DNA of 64,000 nt from Streptomyces spororaveus (GCF_016755875.1 NZ_BNED01000005.1:248001-312000); one strand, 5' to 3'. Numbered from the stretch's first letter, positions 1-9,219 are shown. Program-made: numbers and translations. Notes: generated from the letters alone by a model not told the origin.

Positions 1-897
1 CTGCGGGACGCGGGGCGGATCCTGGTCCCGGTGCACCCGTGGCAGGCGGCGCACGTCCTGAAGCACGAGCGGGTGCGGCCCGGTTTCGCGGCGCATCCGC
101 TGATGGCCCTGCGCACCCTGGCCCCCGTCGACGGCGGGGCGCACGTGAAGACCGCGCTGAGCGCCCGGCTGACCTCGTCCGTGCGGGACATCTCGGTCTA
201 CTCCATCGAGACGGCGGCGGCCGTGTCGGCCTTCGCCCAGGGCCTGTCCGAGCGGCTCGACGGCCGGCTGCACATCACCCGTACGCTGGGCGCCACGACC
301 GCGCACAGTCCGGACCTGGCGGCGGTGCTGCGCGAGCCGCCCGAGGTGTACGCGGACACCGCCGCCGGGGAGCGGGTGCTGCCGGTGGCGGCCCTGGCCT
401 CCTTCGGGCCGGCGCGTTCGGCGGCCTGGCGGGCCGGGTTCGCGCGGCTCGCGCTCTCGGTGTGCCTGCGGGTGCTGGAGCTCGGGGTGGCACTGGAGGC
501 CCACGGTCAGAACCTCCTGGTCGTGCTCTCCGCCACCGGCGCCCCGCTGCGGCTGGTCTACCGCGACCTGGCTGACATCCGGATCAGCCCGGCCCGGCTG
601 GCCCGGCACGGCCTGCCGGTGCCGCCCCTGTCCGGCAGGCTGGTCACGGACGACGTGAGCGTGCTGCGGCGCAAGCTGTTCGGGTCCCTGCTGACGGGGG
701 CGCTCGGGGCCACGGCGGGCTCGGCCGGGGCCTTCGCCGAGGCGCTCGCGGAGGCGGCCGCCCTGCCGGCCACCGCGGACACCGCGGCGCTGCTGACCGC
801 GCCGCTGCCCACCAAGGCGCTCACCCTGATGCGGCTGAGTCCCGGGGTTCCGGGCGATCAGTGGGCGGAATTGCCCAATCCGCTGGTCGGGGGGTGA
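1..897 (+). CDS. IucA/IucC-family siderophore (NIS) synthetase, 3' part
   Basis: The reading frame is already open at base 1, so the 5' end lies outside the window; 298 C-terminal residues are visible. Family signatures are present: HPWQ at visible residues 12-15, the KTALS...RLTSS stretch that follows (ATP/citrate-binding core), and EAHGQN with YRD later on (catalytic/metal region). These enzymes adenylate a carboxylic acid and condense it with an amine or hydroxylamine to build hydroxamate or citrate siderophores in the cytosol. No other siderophore gene follows on this strand; partner genes are probably upstream. The frame ends at TGA just before the methyltransferase. Confidence 0.9.
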   Translation: MRDAGRILVPVHPWQAAHVLKHERVRPGFAAHPLMALRTLAPVDGGAHVKTALSARLTSSVRDISVYSIETAAAVSAFAQGLSERLDGRLHITRTLGATTAHSPDLAAVLREPPEVYADTAAGERVLPVAALASFGPARSAAWRAGFARLALSVCLRVLELGVALEAHGQNLLVVLSATGAPLRLVYRDLADIRISPARLARHGLPVPPLSGRLVTDDVSVLRRKLFGSLLTGALGATAGSAGAFAEALAEAAALPATADTAALLTAPLPTKALTLMRLSPGVPGDQWAELPNPLVGG

Positions 898-955
898 GCG
901 GGAGCACTCGGCCGGTTTCCCCTCGGAGGGGCTTCGGACACTACTGTTCAGGGGC

Positions 956-1609
956 ATGACAGAGACCTCGTACCTCAGCTCCGTACGGGCGTCCTACGAC
1001 GCCGTCGCCGTCGACTACGCGCGGCTGTTCAGCACGGAACTGGACGGAAAGCCGCTGGATCGCGCCATGTTGGCGGCCTTCGCCGAATACGTGCGCGAGG
1101 ACTCGGGCGGCGGGGGCCGGGCGGTGGCCGACCTGGGCTGCGGCCCGGGCCGGGTGACGGCGCATCTGAACGGGCTCGGCGTAAGGGCCTTCGGCGTCGA
1201 CCTGTCCCCGGCGATGGTGGCGGTGGCCCGCCGGACGTATCCGGGGCTGCGGTTCGAAGTGGGGTCGATGGCGACCCTGGACGTGGCCGACGGGGTCCTC
1301 GGCGGGGTGCTGGCCTGGTACTCCACCGTGCACACACCTCCCTCGGAGCTGCCCGCGCTGTTTGCGGAGTTCGCCCGGGTCCTGGCGCCGGGCGGCCACC
1401 TGCTGATCGCCTTCATGGCGGGCGACGAGCTGTTCCGGCTCGACCACGCGTACGGGCACGCGGTCGACCTCGACGTGTACCGGACACCGCCCGAGCTGAT
1501 CGCCGGCCTGCTGGCCGGGGCCGGACTGGCGGAGGTGGCCCGGCTGGTCCGGGAGGCGGGCCCCGACGAGAAGTCGCGTCACGGCTTCCTGCTGGCGCGC
1601 ACGTCGTAG
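956..1609 (+). CDS. class I SAM-dependent methyltransferase
   Basis: A 217-residue protein with the Rossmann methyltransferase core. Motif I reads ADLGCGPGRV near residues 59-68, followed by an acidic residue at the end of strand 2 (FGVDLSP), a GSM/L segment, and the post-motif ARVLAPGGHLLIAF strand. This suits a small-molecule methyltransferase (Methyltransf_11/25 type); the substrate cannot be read from sequence. The ATG has an AGGGG 5 nt upstream. It starts 58 nt after the siderophore synthetase on the same strand, so co-transcription is possible but not shown. Confidence 0.85.
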   Translation: MTETSYLSSVRASYDAVAVDYARLFSTELDGKPLDRAMLAAFAEYVREDSGGGGRAVADLGCGPGRVTAHLNGLGVRAFGVDLSPAMVAVARRTYPGLRFEVGSMATLDVADGVLGGVLAWYSTVHTPPSELPALFAEFARVLAPGGHLLIAFMAGDELFRLDHAYGHAVDLDVYRTPPELIAGLLAGAGLAEVARLVREAGPDEKSRHGFLLARTS

Positions 1610-1663
1610 TCCGCCGGAGACCCGTCGCCGGGGGCCGCTCCGTGTGTGCTGTTGACCGCCGCC

Positions 1664-2098
1664 ATGAGCATCGACGACGCGACGGCAGCGGGACCGGGGA
1701 CCGGACCGGGACCCGGCCCCGGGCCTGGACGGGATGCGGAGCCGGGGGCGGGGGCGGGCGGCTTCGGCCTGCGGGGTTTCCAGGACGGCGACTCGGTGGA
1801 GGAGCCGACCGCCCTGCTCCACCGGGCCTACGCGGACCAGTCCGCCGCCGGGCGGGTCTTCTTCGCCTCCTACCAGTCGCCCCGGGACACCCGCCACCGG
1901 CTGAGCAGGGGCGCGTGCCGGGTCGCGACGCGGGGCGGGGCGCTGGTCGGCACGGTCACCGTGTCCGCCCCGCACACCACGCCCGACGGCTGCCCCGCGC
2001 CCGCGGGAGCGGATCGTTCTGGCAACTGGCGGTGGACCCGCCCCAGCGGGGCAGCGAGCCGGGCCACCGGCTGCTGGAGCTCGCGGCCTGACACGCCT
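1664..2098 (+). pseudogene. GNAT acetyltransferase, inactivated
   Basis: From ATG 1664 the frame reads a Gly/Pro-rich leader and then a GNAT-like body (LLHRAYADQSAAGR, GALVGTVTVS). Near base 2008 the similarity moves to the next frame, where SFWQLAVDPPQRGSEPGHRLLELAA continues the acetyl-CoA-binding region. That frame stops at TGA 2089-2091, where homologues usually have Arg in an ELAARHA-type motif (CGA to TGA would explain it). Two codons later the inverted-repeat element begins and nothing GNAT-like is found beyond it. So there is a frameshift, a nonsense change and a 3' truncation. The frameshift could be a sequencing error; the truncation is not. Confidence 0.7.
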
Positions 2099-2099
2099 A

Positions 2100-2274
2100 G
2101 GCCGTGTCCGCAAAGTAGCGCCGGCCGCCCGAAGGGCGGGCCACGCGGCGTCTGGCGCCGTGCATCGCAAGGCGGAGGGCCGTCCGTGTACTGGACGTAC
2201 TCGGACGTGCCCGACAACGCAGCGAGGTGCGGTGCCAGACGCCGCGGGGCAGGCGGGACTTTGCGGACACGGCC
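2100..2274. mobile_element. MITE-like palindromic element, 175 bp
   Basis: The ends are perfect 17-bp inverted repeats: GGCCGTGTCCGCAAAGT at 2100-2116 and its reverse complement at 2258-2274. A second internal inverted pair (GGCGTCTGGC near 2147-2156 and GCCAGACGCC at 2234-2243) lets most of the element fold into one long hairpin. It has no convincing coding content. It lies between a truncated GNAT gene and the 3' end of a P450, as expected for an inserted non-autonomous element. I recall similar repeats in other Streptomyces genomes but cannot verify this here; no clear target duplication was found. Confidence 0.65.
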
Positions 2275-2287
2275 GAGAGCCCCGGGC

Positions 2288-3484
2288 TCACCACTGCAGC
2301 GGTAGCCGGGTCACGCCGCGCATCAGACTGCCCGGGAGCCAGTCGGGCGGGCCCGCGTCCGGGGCTTCGGCGAGGTCGGGGAAGCGGTCCAGCAGGGCCC
2401 GGACCGCGATGGGTGCCTCCATGCGGGCGAGCGGGGCGCCGAGGCAGAAGTGGATGCCGTGGCCGAAGGCGAGGTGGCCCGGGCCGGTGCGGCGGATGTC
2501 GAAGACGTCCGGCCCGGGGTGCGCGAAGCGCGCCGGATCGCGGTCCGCCGCGGCGAGGGCGACCAGGACGGAGGAGCCGGCCTCGATGCTGACGCCGCCC
2601 AGCTCCAGGTCCGTGGCGGCGAAGCGGTACGTGGCGTGCTGCACCGGGCCGTCGTAGCGGAGCATCTCCTCCACCGCCCCGTCGATCAGGGCGTCCGGGT
2701 CGGCGCGCAGTGCCGCGAGCTGGTCGGGGTGCGCGAGCAGGGCCCGTACGCCGTTGCCGATCAGGTTGACGGTGGTCTCGTGGCCCGCGACCAGCAGCAG
2801 GAAGGCCATCCCGATCAGCTCGTCAGGGGAGAGCCGGCCGCCGTCCTCGTCGCGGGTCCGGATCAGGGCGCTGAGGAGGTCCTCGCCGGGATCCTCGGCC
2901 TTGGCGGCGACGAGTTCGAGGAGGTACGCGGTCATCTCCTCCACCGCCCGGGGGTCCGCGCCGACGCCGTTGAGCGGGGCGACGATCTCGCCCGACCAGG
3001 ACCGGAAGCGCTGCCGGTCCAGGCCGGGGACGCCGAGCAGTTCGCAGATGACGGTCATCGGCAGCGGTGCGGCGAAGGCGGCGATCAGGTCGGCCCTGCG
3101 GTCGGGCCGGGCCGCCATCGCGTCGAGCAGCTCGTCGGTGATCTGCTGGACGCGCGGACGCAGGGACTCCACGCGGCGGGCCGTGAACGCGCGGGCCACC
3201 AGGCGGCGCAGCCGGGTGTGACGGGGCGGATCCGAGTCCAGCATGCTGGTGGCGACGGCCTGGACGGGGGTGCCGTTCGCGAACGGTTCGGAGCCGAACC
3301 AGTTCTTCGACAGCCCCGGATGGGTCAGGGCCTGCCGGGCCTCCTCGTGGCCGACGACGAGCCAGGTGCGTTCGCCGCCGAGCACCAGCCGGTGGACGGG
3401 GCCGGCGGTGCGCAGTGCGTCGTAGAACGGATACGGGTCGGCGTTGAACGCGTCGGCGTGCGTACTGAGATCCACGAGAGCCAT
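2288..3484 (-). CDS. cytochrome P450
   Basis: A full-length 398-residue bacterial P450 (CYP107-like class). The I-helix oxygen-activation motif AGHETT is at residues 233-238, the K-helix ExxR (EEMLR) at 272-276, and the haem loop FGHGIHFCLG at 340-349 with Cys347 as thiolate ligand. It is a soluble monooxygenase needing ferredoxin and reductase partners, none of which is adjacent. The gene is divergent from the BBE-type oxidase at 3645, with a 160-bp shared promoter region, so the two may act in one tailoring pathway (inference). The substrate is unknown. Confidence 0.95.
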   Translation of the reverse strand: MALVDLSTHADAFNADPYPFYDALRTAGPVHRLVLGGERTWLVVGHEEARQALTHPGLSKNWFGSEPFANGTPVQAVATSMLDSDPPRHTRLRRLVARAFTARRVESLRPRVQQITDELLDAMAARPDRRADLIAAFAAPLPMTVICELLGVPGLDRQRFRSWSGEIVAPLNGVGADPRAVEEMTAYLLELVAAKAEDPGEDLLSALIRTRDEDGGRLSPDELIGMAFLLLVAGHETTVNLIGNGVRALLAHPDQLAALRADPDALIDGAVEEMLRYDGPVQHATYRFAATDLELGGVSIEAGSSVLVALAAADRDPARFAHPGPDVFDIRRTGPGHLAFGHGIHFCLGAPLARMEAPIAVRALLDRFPDLAEAPDAGPPDWLPGSLMRGVTRLPLQW

Positions 3485-3644
3485 GGGGGCAGCGTACGGC
3501 GGCCGTTCGCCGGTCCCCGAGCGATTTCCGGTATGACTGTCCGACCAATGGAACCGTTTCCGCTGTGCGCCGTTCAGGGGGCACCCCGGTGCGCGTGGGA
3601 CCCGCCTGCACGGCTATCGCGCCGGGCGGTGGCAGGAAGGAGGT

Positions 3645-5165
3645 ATGAGCCTCGATCGCCGCCAAGTCCTCGGCAGTGCGGCCGCAGCCGTCCTCGCCAC
3701 CGTCGGGGCGGCGGCCCGGACCCCGGACTACGGTGCGCTGGCGCGCGGGATCGACGGGCGCGTGGTGCTCCCCGCGGATCGGGACTACGCGGAGGCCCGC
3801 CGGCTGTTCCAGCCCCGGTACGACGCCGTCGCCCCGGCCGCGGTGGCGTATCCCGCGCACGCCGGCGACGTGGCCGTCTGCCTGGACTTCGCCCGCCGCT
3901 CCGCCGTGCCCGTGGTGCCGCGCGGCGGCGGGCACAGCTACGCCGGCTGGTCCACCCGCTCCGCAGGCCTGGTCGTCGACACCGGAGCCATGGCCGCCGT
4001 CTCGGTCGACGGGGACGGTGTCCGGGTCGGCGCGGGGGCCCGGCTCGGGGACGTCCACACGGCTCTCGCCGGGCGCGGCCGGTCCGTCCCGACGGGTCTG
4101 TGCCCCTCCGTCGGCGTCGCCGGGCTCGCCCTCGGCGGTGGCCTGGGCCTGGCCTCGCGGGCGTACGGGACCACCGCCGACCGGCTCACCGGCGTCCGGG
4201 TGGTCACCCCCGACGGGATCGTCCGCGAGGTCTCCGCGGACGCCGGCCGCGATCCGGAGCTCTTCTGGGCGCTGCGTGGCGGGGGCGGCGGCAACTTCGG
4301 CGTGGTCACCGAGTTCCGCTTCCGTACGCACCCGGTCGGCACGTGTGCCCTCGCCGAACTCCACTGGCCCGGCGACGACTCCGCGGCCGTGCTGCGCGGC
4401 TGGCAGCGCTGGCTGGCCGGGCTGCCGGACCCGTTCTGGAGCCAGGTGGAATTCACCGTCGAGGCGGTCGCCGGGGCCGGGGCGTCACCGGCGGTGCGAG
4501 TGGTCTGCCTCGACGGGCGCCGGGAGCTGGAACGGCAGTTGGCCCGGCTGTCCGACCTGGTCGGCGGGGCGCCGCGGGACAGCTGGATCACCGTACGCGG
4601 CCACGAGGACACCGTCCGGGCCATGTCCGGCTGCCTGGAGCTGAGCCCCGCGCAATGCCGGCTGCCGGGCGTCCTGCCCGGCCGGGACCCGCAAGGACGG
4701 CTCGGCCGGGACTCGTACGCCGCACGGTCCGACTTCTGGGCGGGCGGCGGACTGCCGGACGCGGCGATCGGCGCGGTCCTGGACGCCGTGCGGCGGTACG
4801 GGACGAGCGTGCCCCGGGGCGGCCTGGGAGTGGTCCAGTTCGACGGGGTCTGCGGCGGCGCGCTGAACCGGGTCGCGGCCGACGCCACCGCCTTCGTCCA
4901 CCGCGACAGCGCCTTCCTCGCCCAGTACCTCGTCTACTGGCCCGGGTCGGCACCGGCCGCCGAGGTGGCCCGGCACCAGGGCTGGCTCGACGGGCTCTGG
5001 CAGGACCTGCGCCCCTGGGCGAGCGGCCGCGCCTATCAGAACTACACCGACCCGAAGCTCACCGGCTGGCGCGAGGCCTACTACGGCCCGAACCTCGCGC
5101 GCCTTCAGGAGGTCCGGCGTGCCTACGACCCGGACCGGCTCTTCCGTTTCCCCCAGGCCGTTTAG
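3645..5165 (+). CDS. FAD-linked oxidase, BBE-type, Tat-exported
   Basis: 506 residues. The N-terminus has a twin-arginine signal (DRRQVLG followed by an Ala-rich stretch), suggesting export of the folded flavoprotein. The PCMH FAD-binding domain holds VPRGGGHSYAGW; His97 is the expected 8-alpha-N-histidyl FAD attachment site. The cysteine of doubly tethered BBE enzymes is not evident in the CPSVGVAGLALGGG segment, so single covalent attachment is likely. The C-terminal BBE domain ends in the typical NYTDPKL...YYGPNLARL...YDPDRLFRFPQ block. Family members oxidise alcohols, sugars or polyketide intermediates with O2. ATG 3645 follows an AGGAGG. Confidence 0.9.
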   Translation: MSLDRRQVLGSAAAAVLATVGAAARTPDYGALARGIDGRVVLPADRDYAEARRLFQPRYDAVAPAAVAYPAHAGDVAVCLDFARRSAVPVVPRGGGHSYAGWSTRSAGLVVDTGAMAAVSVDGDGVRVGAGARLGDVHTALAGRGRSVPTGLCPSVGVAGLALGGGLGLASRAYGTTADRLTGVRVVTPDGIVREVSADAGRDPELFWALRGGGGGNFGVVTEFRFRTHPVGTCALAELHWPGDDSAAVLRGWQRWLAGLPDPFWSQVEFTVEAVAGAGASPAVRVVCLDGRRELERQLARLSDLVGGAPRDSWITVRGHEDTVRAMSGCLELSPAQCRLPGVLPGRDPQGRLGRDSYAARSDFWAGGGLPDAAIGAVLDAVRRYGTSVPRGGLGVVQFDGVCGGALNRVAADATAFVHRDSAFLAQYLVYWPGSAPAAEVARHQGWLDGLWQDLRPWASGRAYQNYTDPKLTGWREAYYGPNLARLQEVRRAYDPDRLFRFPQAV

Positions 5166-5176
5166 GAGTGTCCGGC

Positions 5177-6430
5177 ATGCGACATACGTTGACGATGGCC
5201 GCGGTGGCGGCCGCCCTGCTGGTGGCGGGAGGGCCGCTGCCCCTGGCCGAGGCCGGGAGCGTCGCCGCCCCGGTGGCCGTCGGCCGCTGGTCGGCGCGTG
5301 AGGCGCAGTCCTTCTGGACCGCCGAACGGATGGCTTCCGCGGCCCCGTTGCCGCCGGTGCCGCCCCAGCTCGTGGAACCCGAGCCGCCCGAACCCGTGGA
5401 ACCCGCGCCGGCCGAACCGGTGGAACCCGCGCCGGCCGAACCGGGCGTGGAGGTACCGCTCGCTCCGCCGCCCCCCGTGGCGACGGAGCCGCCGGGGCCG
5501 TCCGCGACCCCGGCCGCCGCCACACCCGTGCCCGTTGCCACGCCCGTGCCCACCCCCGCTCCCGTCACCACGCCCGCCCCGGCCCCCGTCACCACGCCCG
5601 CCCCGGCCGCCGTCGCCACGCCCACCCGCGCGCCGTCTCCTCCGGCTCCCGCCCCGCTTCCGGCGCCGGCCCGCCCGGTGGTTCCGCGGCTGCCCGCGCT
5701 CTCCCCCGGCGTCGGGCAGAACTTCGACGGCGTCCCGGTCGCCGGCCGGATGTTCCTCGTCAAGGGCGGCGGGGCGTACTTCTGCACCGCGAGCGTGGTC
5801 TCCTCCCCCGGCCGCAACCTGGTGATCAGCGCGGGGCACTGCCTGCTCGGCTCCGACACGCAGCAGGTGGCCTTCGTACCGCAGTACACGCGGGCGAAGC
5901 CGCAGCCCTACGGCATGTTCCCGGTCCTGCGGGACGCGGGCGGGCGCTCCAAGATCTGGATCGACCCGCGCTACCGCTCCCAGGGACCCGACCGCGCGGC
6001 CGCCCTCGACGTGGCCTTCGCCCAGGTGGGTCCGGATGCCCGCGGCTTCCCGGTGGAGGCCGTGGTCGGCGGGAACCGGCTCGTGACCGGCGCCGGTTAC
6101 GCCCACGCACGGGTCACTCTGATCGGTTACCCGGCCTCCGCCGCCCGGCCGCGCGTGTGCGTCAACCGGACGACCAAGTTCACCAGTGGCGACGCGCGGA
6201 TCCCAGGATCGTTCCCGCGCATCAACTGCACCGGCTATCCCGGCGGGACCAGCGGCGGTCCGTTCCTGACCCGCTACGACGCCCGCACCGGGACCGGTGA
6301 CGTGGTGGGGGTCATCGGCGGCTGGAAGACCGGCGGGGACCAGGCCGACACCTCGTACAGCTCCTACTTCGGCGCGGACATCAGGAAGTTGTACGAGAAG
6401 GCGGTTGCCGGGGCGAAGGCGCGGCGGTGA
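5177..6430 (+). CDS. secreted trypsin-like serine peptidase with Pro-rich linker
   Basis: ATG 5177 follows AGGAG and opens a Sec signal peptide (MRHTLTMAAVAAALLVAGG, cleavage near AEAGS); the frame is open far upstream but that part is antisense to the P450. Residues about 55-170 are a low-complexity Pro/Glu/Ala/Thr linker. The S1 peptidase domain follows with the triad His221 (ISAGHC), Asp278 (ALDVAF) and Ser359 (GTSGGPF), and paired cysteines. Total length is 417 residues. It is probably an exported or wall-associated protease. The 3' end overlaps the convergent gene at 6381 by 50 bp. Confidence 0.88.
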   Translation: MRHTLTMAAVAAALLVAGGPLPLAEAGSVAAPVAVGRWSAREAQSFWTAERMASAAPLPPVPPQLVEPEPPEPVEPAPAEPVEPAPAEPGVEVPLAPPPPVATEPPGPSATPAAATPVPVATPVPTPAPVTTPAPAPVTTPAPAAVATPTRAPSPPAPAPLPAPARPVVPRLPALSPGVGQNFDGVPVAGRMFLVKGGGAYFCTASVVSSPGRNLVISAGHCLLGSDTQQVAFVPQYTRAKPQPYGMFPVLRDAGGRSKIWIDPRYRSQGPDRAAALDVAFAQVGPDARGFPVEAVVGGNRLVTGAGYAHARVTLIGYPASAARPRVCVNRTTKFTSGDARIPGSFPRINCTGYPGGTSGGPFLTRYDARTGTGDVVGVIGGWKTGGDQADTSYSSYFGADIRKLYEKAVAGAKARR

Positions 6431-6776
6431 GCACCCGCACCCACCGGGTCCGGCGCGGATTGCCGACCGTACGCGGGGTCGCCGGGAGCCCGTCGCCGGT
6501 CAGCGCGTCGGCGGGCGCGAGGCCGAGCCGGCGGCGCAGGTCGGCGAGGGCCGCGTGGACGGGCGCGAGGACCACCTCGGCCCCCGGTCCGGCGGACGCG
6601 AGGGCGTGCGCGGTGGTCTCGATCGCCTCGGCGGCGTCCTCGGCGGCGGTCCGGCTCCATCCTCCGGGCGCGCCGGTTCCCCACGGAGCGACGGTGTCGT
6701 AGAGGTGGCAGGCGGCATCGGCCACGGCGTCGGCCCGTTCCCCGACGCCCGGCGCCGCGATGGTCGGCAGTTCCAT
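6381..6776 (-). CDS. hypothetical protein
   Basis: A 131-residue protein, mostly helical, with Ala-rich segments (AEDAAEAIETTAHALASAG, VVLAPVHAALADLRRRL). I do not recognise a family. It has no signal peptide or membrane segment. The ATG has no good Shine-Dalgarno sequence and the last 50 bp overlap the protease gene on the other strand, but coding bias across the unshared part is Streptomyces-like. It lies 55 nt downstream of the AEC transporter on the same strand and could be its last operon gene. Confidence 0.55.
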   Translation of the reverse strand: MELPTIAAPGVGERADAVADAACHLYDTVAPWGTGAPGGWSRTAAEDAAEAIETTAHALASAGPGAEVVLAPVHAALADLRRRLGLAPADALTGDGLPATPRTVGNPRRTRWVRVLTAAPSPRQPPSRTTS

Positions 6777-6831
6777 GCCGGGTCAACGAGCCGACGGCGC
6801 CCGGGGTACGTACGAGCCGGCGCCGGGCGGT

Positions 6832-7794
6832 TCACGCCGCGACGGTCTGCAGCCACAGGGGCAGCAGCAGGAGCGACACCAGCGAGCTCTTGATCACGAT
6901 CGACGCGGACAGGTCGACGCCGACGTCGTAGCGCTGGGCGAAGATGAACAGGTTCTGCGGGGTCGGCATCGCCGCGATCAGGACGAGGTACGCCAGCCAC
7001 TCGCCCCGCACGCCGAAGAGCAGCCCGCACACCGCCCAGGTCAGCAGCGGGAACGCCAGGCACTTGAAGGCGATGAGGGCGAGTTCCTCGCGCGTGGTGC
7101 CCCGCAGGTCGAGGCCGAGGCCGCCGAGGTGGAGGCCGAGGGCGAACAGGGCCACCGGGGAGGCGCTGTCCCCGACGAACGCGGCGCCGTCCAGCACGAC
7201 GGCCGGGATCCGGACCGAGAGCAGGTTGAGCAGGATCCCCGCGTTGCAGGCGAGGACCAGCGGGGTCGCGAGCGAGGCGCCGACCGCCCGGGAGAGGCGG
7301 CGGCCCGGGCCGCCGGCCTCCGGACCCGCGCGGCCCAGTTCCATGAGGGCGATGACGACCAGGGACAGGACGCAGACCTGGAACAGCAGGATCGGGAAGA
7401 TCGGCGCCGCCGTCCCGAAGACGGTGATGAAGACAGGGACCGCGAAGTAGGCGGTGTTCACCTGGACTCCCGCCATCACGCGCAGCGCCACGTCGCGGGG
7501 CTCGCGCAGGCCGTGGGCGACCGCGGCCACGGCGACCGCCACCACGGCGAGGGCGGCGGCCCCGGCGTAGCCGCCGATCGCCCGCCAGTTGAACAGGGCC
7601 CCGAGGTCGCTGGCGTAGATGTTGCCGAAGAGGTAACAGGGGACGGCGAAGAGGAAGGCGTAGTCGGAGAAGACCTTGGAGGCCTCGGCCGGAACGATCT
7701 TCCGGTGGGCGAGCAGCACCCCGCCGCCGAATGCCAGCAGCACCGGCACCAGTTTTTCCAACGCGGCCGCGCCACCCATTCCCGTGTCCCCCAT
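6832..7794 (-). CDS. AEC-family transporter
   Basis: 320 residues with about ten hydrophobic segments. Matches to the auxin-efflux-carrier/AEC family include FAVPCYLFGNIYAS in helix 2, GVQVNTAYFAVPVFITVFG mid-protein, and the C-terminal MPTPQNLFIFAQRYD. The inverted two-times-five helix layout is visible. Characterised bacterial members move malate, malonate or similar organic acids; substrate unknown here. ATG 7794 is one of two nearby Met codons. The gene is divergent from the sensor kinase at 7861, with 66 bp between them. Confidence 0.85.
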   Translation of the reverse strand: MGDTGMGGAAALEKLVPVLLAFGGGVLLAHRKIVPAEASKVFSDYAFLFAVPCYLFGNIYASDLGALFNWRAIGGYAGAAALAVVAVAVAAVAHGLREPRDVALRVMAGVQVNTAYFAVPVFITVFGTAAPIFPILLFQVCVLSLVVIALMELGRAGPEAGGPGRRLSRAVGASLATPLVLACNAGILLNLLSVRIPAVVLDGAAFVGDSASPVALFALGLHLGGLGLDLRGTTREELALIAFKCLAFPLLTWAVCGLLFGVRGEWLAYLVLIAAMPTPQNLFIFAQRYDVGVDLSASIVIKSSLVSLLLLPLWLQTVAA

Positions 7795-7860
7795 GATCGA
7801 CAGGCGAGCAGCCTAGCTCTCCCCCACTCGGGCCACGGCGGCGCATAGGCTGGACCGATC

Positions 7861-9219
7861 ATGAATGACGAACCCCGCACCCGGCCGCGCGGCCGGACCC
7901 GCGAACGCACCCGTACCTCGCCGTCGGCCGGTTCCCGGGTGCCCGGCGCGCTGGCGCGGCTCGCCGTCGTACTGCGCACGCCCGCCGGGGCGCAGCAGCC
8001 CCTGTTCGCGCAGGCGCCCAAGCGGTGGCAGCGGGCGACGCCGTTCGTCGTCGTGGGCATCTTCGTCGTCACCCTGCTGCCGGTGACGATCGCGGTGCTG
8101 TCCAACGACTACGGGGCGGGCGGCGGCTGGGCGGGCGCGCTGGGCGTGGCGCAGACCGTGCCGCTGCTCCTCGCGGTGACCCGGCCCCTGCAGGCCTGGG
8201 TCGTGGTCCTGGCCGCCGACACCGTGGCCGCGGTGCTCCTGATCGGTGCCGACAAGGTCGCCGGGCACTCCTGGCCGTGGCCGCCGATGACCATCGTCGG
8301 CTACCTGGTGCTGATGGCCTGCCTGGGTCTGCGCGAGTCCGTCCGGACGCTGGTCGGGGTCTGGCTGGTGACCGGCGTCGTCGGTACGGTGCTGGGCTTC
8401 TCGCAGCCCGCGGGCGTGATGAACACCACGGCCCTGCTGTTCGTACTGAGCGGGGTCGTGCTGGTCCTGACGGGCGCCCTGCGGGGGCTCGGTGACGCGC
8501 AGCAGCGGGTCGCCGAGCAGGAGAGCATCAGCGAGGCGGAGCGGTCCCGGCGGACCCTGCTGGAGGAACGGGCGCGGATCGCACGGGAGTTGCACGATGT
8601 GGTGGCCCACCACATGTCGGTGATCACCGTGCAGGCCGATTCGGCGCCGTACCGGGTGCCGGGTATGTCGGAGCCGGTACGGGAGGAGTTCGCGGCGATC
8701 GCGGCGAGCGCGCGGGAGTCGCTGGGCGAGATGCGGAGGCTGCTGACCGTGCTGCGCGGCGACGGTGCGGGCGGGGCGGAGGGCGCCGACGGCGAGCGGG
8801 CCCCGCAGCCGGGCATCGACCGGCTCCAGCAGCTGGTGGAGGCGACCGTACGGGCCGGGCAGCCGGTGGAGTTGTCGCTGGCGGCCGGCGCGGCGGGGGC
8901 GGCGCCGCCGGCGGTGGACCTGTCGGCGTACAGGATCGTGCAGGAGGCCCTGGCCAACGTGGTGCGGCACGCGCCCGGCGCGCCCACCCGGGTCTCGGTG
9001 ACGGTGGACGAGGACGAGGTCCTCGTCCTCGTGGTCAACGGTCCGGCGCGGGACGCGGTGGTGGAGCTGGAGAGTTCGGGAACGGGGCACGGTCTGGTGG
9101 GGATGCGCGAGCGCGTACGGTTGACCGGCGGGACGCTCGACACGGGTCCGCTGCCCGACGGCGGCTTCCGGGTCGCCGCCCGGCTGCCCCTGAACGATCC
9201 GACCGAGGACTTGAGTTGA
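7861..9219 (+). CDS. NarL-type sensor histidine kinase
   Basis: 452 residues. The N-terminal third has four to five hydrophobic segments (roughly residues 60-215) forming a membrane sensor. A short coiled linker leads to the HisKA_3 dimerisation motif ERARIARELHDVVAHHMSV with phospho-acceptor His245. The ATPase domain has the N-box QEALANVVRHA near residue 360 and GTGHGLVGMRERV as its G-box. It should phosphorylate the regulator encoded next; the signal is unknown. The stop codon overlaps the regulator's TTG start, so translation is probably coupled. Confidence 0.93.
   Translation: MNDEPRTRPRGRTRERTRTSPSAGSRVPGALARLAVVLRTPAGAQQPLFAQAPKRWQRATPFVVVGIFVVTLLPVTIAVLSNDYGAGGGWAGALGVAQTVPLLLAVTRPLQAWVVVLAADTVAAVLLIGADKVAGHSWPWPPMTIVGYLVLMACLGLRESVRTLVGVWLVTGVVGTVLGFSQPAGVMNTTALLFVLSGVVLVLTGALRGLGDAQQRVAEQESISEAERSRRTLLEERARIARELHDVVAHHMSVITVQADSAPYRVPGMSEPVREEFAAIAASARESLGEMRRLLTVLRGDGAGGAEGADGERAPQPGIDRLQQLVEATVRAGQPVELSLAAGAAGAAPPAVDLSAYRIVQEALANVVRHAPGAPTRVSVTVDEDEVLVLVVNGPARDAVVELESSGTGHGLVGMRERVRLTGGTLDTGPLPDGGFRVAARLPLNDPTEDLS

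Noticed and set aside
2450-5176. Very long plus-strand open frame leading into the protease gene
   Set aside because: It runs antisense to the P450 and out of frame through the oxidase gene; its composition is a shadow of those genes. Only the part from ATG 5177 has a ribosome site and signal peptide.
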